Assembly: GCF_035946055.1 (NCBI RefSeq)
Contig: NZ_CP108364.1
Span: 3,224,001-3,288,000 of the forward strand
Source of the DNA: Streptomyces sp. NBC_01341
GTDB taxonomy: Bacteria; Actinomycetota; Actinomycetes; Streptomycetales; Streptomycetaceae
DNA: 64,000 bases
Reading direction: 5' to 3'
The position numbers and the translations under genes were made by a program. Numbering within the stretch: position 1 is the stretch's first letter; every line of letters begins with the position of its first letter. The notes beneath the pieces are model-generated. The model worked only from the letters and a program-made list of their open reading frames with translations, made no database searches and had not been told where the DNA came from. Shown here piece after piece: positions 61,102 through 64,000 of this stretch.

Positions 61102-61896
61102 ATGCCCGCAATACTTGACACGCCAATAAAGGCTGGAAAAGGCGTCCGCGCGATCGCGGCCCTGTCGGTGGCCGGGGCCCTGCTCCTGGGTCTCAGCGGC
61201 TGCACCCACTACGACACCAGCAAGCCGAGCGACGCACGCAAGGCCGCCGCCGACGGCAAGGCCGGCGGCCGCGCCACCGGCGCGGTCGACTGCCGCGAAG
61301 CCAAGTGCATCGCCCTCACCTTCGACGCGGGACCGAGCGAGAACAGCCCCCGGCTCCTCGACATCCTCAAGGCCGAGAAGGTCCACGCGACGTTCTTCCT
61401 GCTCGGCAAGAACCACATAGACAAGCACCCCGACCTGGTCAAACGGATGGCCAGGGAGGGCCATGAACTGGCCAGTCACACGTGGGACCACAAGATCCTC
61501 ACCGACATCAGCGACGCGGAGGTCCGCGACGAGTTCAAGCGCACCGACGACGCGGTGGAGAAGCTGACGGGCAAGCGCCCCACACTCATGCGGCCACCTC
61601 AGGGCCGCACGGACAACCACGTCGGCGAACTCGCCAAGCAGGAGGGTCTGGCCCAGATACTGTGGGACGTGACCACGAAGGACTACAAGGTGCCGCCGAG
61701 CGCGACGATCACCGAGCGCGCCGTGGAACACGCGAAGCGGGACTCCATCATCCTGCTGCACGACATCTACAAGAACACCGTGCCCGCGGTTCCCGGCGTC
61801 ATCGACCAGCTCAGGGCCAAGGGCTACACCTTCGTGACCGTGCCCCAGCTCCTCGCCCCCGGCAAGGCCGAACCGGGCAAGATCTACAAACCGTAG
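61102..61896 (+). CDS. Polysaccharide deacetylase lipoprotein (CE4/NodB-type)
   Basis: A 264-residue exported deacetylase acting on N-acetylated sugars (peptidoglycan, chitin or similar) at the cell surface. The signal ends in a lipobox GLSGC (Cys34). NodB motif 1 is TFDAGPSE, where the second Asp of the usual TFDDG is Ala; motif 2 ASHTWDHK, motif 3 MRPPQGRTD and motif 5 IILLHDI are intact. The loss of one metal-ligand Asp is also seen in several Streptomyces homologues, so activity is uncertain rather than excluded. The ATG at 61102 gives a good lipoprotein signal and has no ribosome site. Confidence 0.85.
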   Translation: MPAILDTPIKAGKGVRAIAALSVAGALLLGLSGCTHYDTSKPSDARKAAADGKAGGRATGAVDCREAKCIALTFDAGPSENSPRLLDILKAEKVHATFFLLGKNHIDKHPDLVKRMAREGHELASHTWDHKILTDISDAEVRDEFKRTDDAVEKLTGKRPTLMRPPQGRTDNHVGELAKQEGLAQILWDVTTKDYKVPPSATITERAVEHAKRDSIILLHDIYKNTVPAVPGVIDQLRAKGYTFVTVPQLLAPGKAEPGKIYKP

Positions 61897-61957
61897 CCGC
61901 GACGGAAACGCCGCCACCGGCAACCCCACCCACGCCGTGAGGCCGCACGCCCGGGCC

Positions 61958-61993
61958 GACTATACATTTCGCGTATACATACTGTGTATAGTC
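61958..61993. promoter_or_regulatory. Probable PadR operator
   Basis: GACTATACA (61958-61966) and TGTATAGTC (61985-61993) form a 9-bp inverted repeat around a centre that contains GTATAC. A TATAGT -10-like box inside it ends six bases before the padR ATG, so binding should repress padR itself. Confidence 0.65.
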
Positions 61994-61998
61994 GGCTC

Positions 61999-62523
61999 AT
62001 GTCTATCAGCCACACACTTCTGGGCCTTCTCGAGACCGGGCCGTCCCACGGCTACGACCTGAAGCGCTCGTTCGACGCGACGTTCGGCCAGGACCGGCCG
62101 CTCCACTACGGCCAGGTCTACTCCACGATGTCCCGACTGCTGAAGAACGGCCTCGTCGTCGTCGACGGCGTCGAGGCGGGTGCGGGTCCGGAGCGCAAGC
62201 GGTACGCGATAACCGAGACGGGGATCACCGATGTGGAGCAGTGGCTCTCCACACCGGAGAGACCCGAGCCCTACCTGCAGTCGACGCTGTACACCAAGGT
62301 CGTCCTCGCCCTGCTCACCGGCCGCGACGCCGCCGGCGTCCTGGACACCCAGCGCTCGGAACACCTGCGCGGCATGCGCGTGCTCACCTGCCGCAAGCGC
62401 GACGGGGACCTGGCCGACCAGCTCATCTGCGACCACGCCCTGTTCCACATGGAAGCCGACCTGCGCTGGCTGGAGCTCACCGCCGCACGCCTCGACAAGC
62501 TCCGGGAGACGGTGACCCGATGA
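61999..62523 (+). CDS. PadR-family transcriptional regulator
   Basis: A 174-residue PadR repressor: winged HTH MSISHTLLGLLETGPSHGYD, then PLHYGQVYSTMSRLLKNGLV, and a helical C-terminal dimer domain. Such regulators commonly sit upstream of and control an ABC efflux pair. The ATG is at 61999, directly after the operator. Its stop overlaps the ATG of the next reading frame (ATGA at 62520-62523), the remnant of a coupled ATPase gene. Confidence 0.9.
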   Translation: MSISHTLLGLLETGPSHGYDLKRSFDATFGQDRPLHYGQVYSTMSRLLKNGLVVVDGVEAGAGPERKRYAITETGITDVEQWLSTPERPEPYLQSTLYTKVVLALLTGRDAAGVLDTQRSEHLRGMRVLTCRKRDGDLADQLICDHALFHMEADLRWLELTAARLDKLRETVTR

Positions 62524-64000
62524 CGCCCCCGCCGGTTCCCTGCTGGCCGCCGAGGACCTCCGCAAGGCCTACGGCACCACCGCCGCGCTCGACGGCGCCG
62601 ACTTCTCCATCCACCCCTGCGAAGTCGTCGCCGTGATGGGCCCGTCCGGCTCCGGCAAGTCGACACTGCTGCACTGCCTCGCGGGCATCGTGACCCCGGA
62701 CTCCGGAACGATCCGGTACGACGGACGCGAACTGTCCCCTGCCCCGGGCGTCGCGACGTTCCCGGCCGAGGGCGAGATGGTGGTCTCCCCCGCGCTGAGG
62801 GACCTGCTGGCATCGGACTCCGGCACCCTGCTGCGCAAGCGGCTGCCCGACCGGATCGTCGCCGTCATCGGGGACGACGGCCTGACGGGCCCCGGCGAAC
62901 TCGCCTTCTACCGTGGTGCCGAGGGGCTCGCCCCGCACATCGACGGCGACAACATCTTCCGGATCGAGCGGTTCGGCGGTCCGTCCCCGGTCGAGCAGAA
63001 ACTCGACCCCGTCCTGCTCCTCCTGATCCTCGTCATGTTCGTGGTCCTGCTCATGCCCGTCGCGGTGTTCATCGCCACGGCCGTGCGCTTCGGTGGCGAG
63101 CGACGCGACCGGAGGCTCGCGGCGCTGCGGCTCGTGGGCTCCGACAGCCGCATGGTCCGGCGGATCGCGGCGGGGGAAGCCCTGGCGGGGGCGTTGTTGG
63201 GCCTGCTCTTCGGCGCAGCGTTCTTCGTGGCGGGCCGTCAGCTGGCGGGCGCCTTCGAGGTGCGCGGCATCAGCGTGTTCCCCGGCGACCTGGATCCCTC
63301 GCCGTTCCTGGCGCTGCTGGTGGCGGTCGCCGTACTGGTGGCCGCGGTGGCGGTGACGGTGTTCGCGCTGCGCGGGGTCGCCATCGAGCCGCTCGGCGTG
63401 GTGCGTTCGGGCCGGCCGGCGAAGCGCAGGCTGTGGTGGCGGCTGCTGCCGTCACTGCTCGGCCTGGTCGCGCTGTTCCCGATGCTGGGCAGGGGCCGGG
63501 ACCACGGGCAGTTCAACCAGGGCCAGACCGCGTTCGGCGTCATCATGCTGCTGATCGGCGTGACCGCCCTGCTGCCGTGGGCCGTGGGTGCGGTCGTCCG
63601 TCGGCTCGGCGCCGGTGGCGTCGCCTGGCAGCCGGCCGTACGACGCCTCCAGATGGACAGTGGTGGCGCCGCCCGCATGGTGAACGGCATCGCCGTGGCG
63701 GTCGCCGGAGCGATCGCACTGCAGATGCTCTTCACCGGCGTCGACGCCTCCTACACGCAGTCGACCGGGCTGGACACCTCGCGTGCGCAGATGGAGGTCA
63801 CCGTTCCCGGTGACGTGCCGCTCGCACAGGCCACGCACAAGCTGCGTGGGACCGAGGGCGTCAAGGCCGTGGTCACCTTCAGTGAGGGCAGCGTCGGCGA
63901 CCGCCCCGACAATCCCGATCACTACACACAGGTGTCGGTGGGCGACTGTGCGGACCTTCGTGCTGGCCATGGTGGGCGTGGGCGCTGCGGTCGTCACGGG
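62520..64000 (+). pseudogene. Decayed ABC transporter: ATPase fragment joined in frame to a permease fragment
   Basis: From 62520 the start ATG reads out of frame; a one-base deletion near 62530 is needed to reach the ATPase frame (LLAAEDLRKAYGTTAALDGA). Walker A is present (GPSGSGKST), but after DSGTIRYDGRELSPAPG (about 62753) the sequence jumps to mid-permease residues (VATFPAEGEMVVSPALRDLL), so the ATPase signature, Walker B and the permease N-terminus are gone, though the frame is kept. The FtsX-like permease continues with several spans (PVLLLLILVMFVVLLMPVAV). Near 63950 (VSVGDC) the frame changes again: TFVLAMVGVGAAVVT is readable only in another frame. The gene leaves the window, so later damage is not visible. 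Confidence 0.75.

Overview
This is a chromosomal window from a high-GC actinomycete, almost certainly a Streptomyces. The grounds are the codon usage, the many GTG/TTG starts and 4-base stop/start overlaps, the Streptomyces-type families (conservon, DUF397/HTH pairs, a DmdR1-type iron repressor, DasR- and LexA-like operators), and a gene order that I recall as broadly that of the S. coelicolor core from purU down to serC. No database search was run.

Layout. 0-9 kb: purU (cut by the window edge), a conserved hypothetical gene, a ligand-binding lipoprotein, a disordered membrane protein, an NsdA-like HTH/TPR regulator, a prim-pol-like protein and a two-gene ABC exporter. 9-16.5 kb: an alpha/beta hydrolase behind a LexA-like box, a structured non-coding stretch, dmdR1 diverging from a DasR-box-associated SIS-domain gene (nagS-like), a PAS/GAF protein, a probable small RNA with a 12-codon leader ORF, pdxH and a citrate synthase. 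16.5-19.1 kb: a secreted Ig-like protein and two IPT/TIG repeat proteins.

19.5-30 kb is accessory. It holds a small protein, an HTH (DUF5753)/DUF397 pair, a damaged HTH regulator gene, and a 2,580-residue protein. That protein carries an N-terminal Cys/His/Asp (deamidase-like) module, an HELIH zinc-peptidase motif, an OTU-like Cys/His module and three copies of an HTH-like domain. It is the strongest candidate for something undescribed.

30-40.3 kb is one minus-strand catabolic operon: DinB-like protein, AtuA-like protein, biotin-dependent acyl-CoA carboxylase beta and alpha, acyl-CoA dehydrogenase, acyl-CoA ligase, enoyl-CoA hydratase and a TetR regulator. It probably degrades a branched-chain or terpenoid acid. 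40.4-48.5 kb: a cupin-like protein, a RHH/PIN toxin-antitoxin pair under a 32-bp palindrome, an EamA exporter with a nested small gene diverging from a LysR regulator, a large FAD/Fe-S oxidoreductase and an LCP cell-wall ligase. 49-54.3 kb is a complete conservon: CvnA sensor, CvnB roadblock, CvnC DUF742, CvnD GTPase and two P450s, the first lacking the ExxR arginine like CYP157. 54.4-62.5 kb: serC, Uma2, DinB, DUF4259, methyltransferase, GAF/PP2C phosphatase, GNAT, PPOX protein, polysaccharide deacetylase and a PadR regulator. The window ends in a decayed ABC transporter in which an ATPase fragment is joined in frame to a permease fragment.
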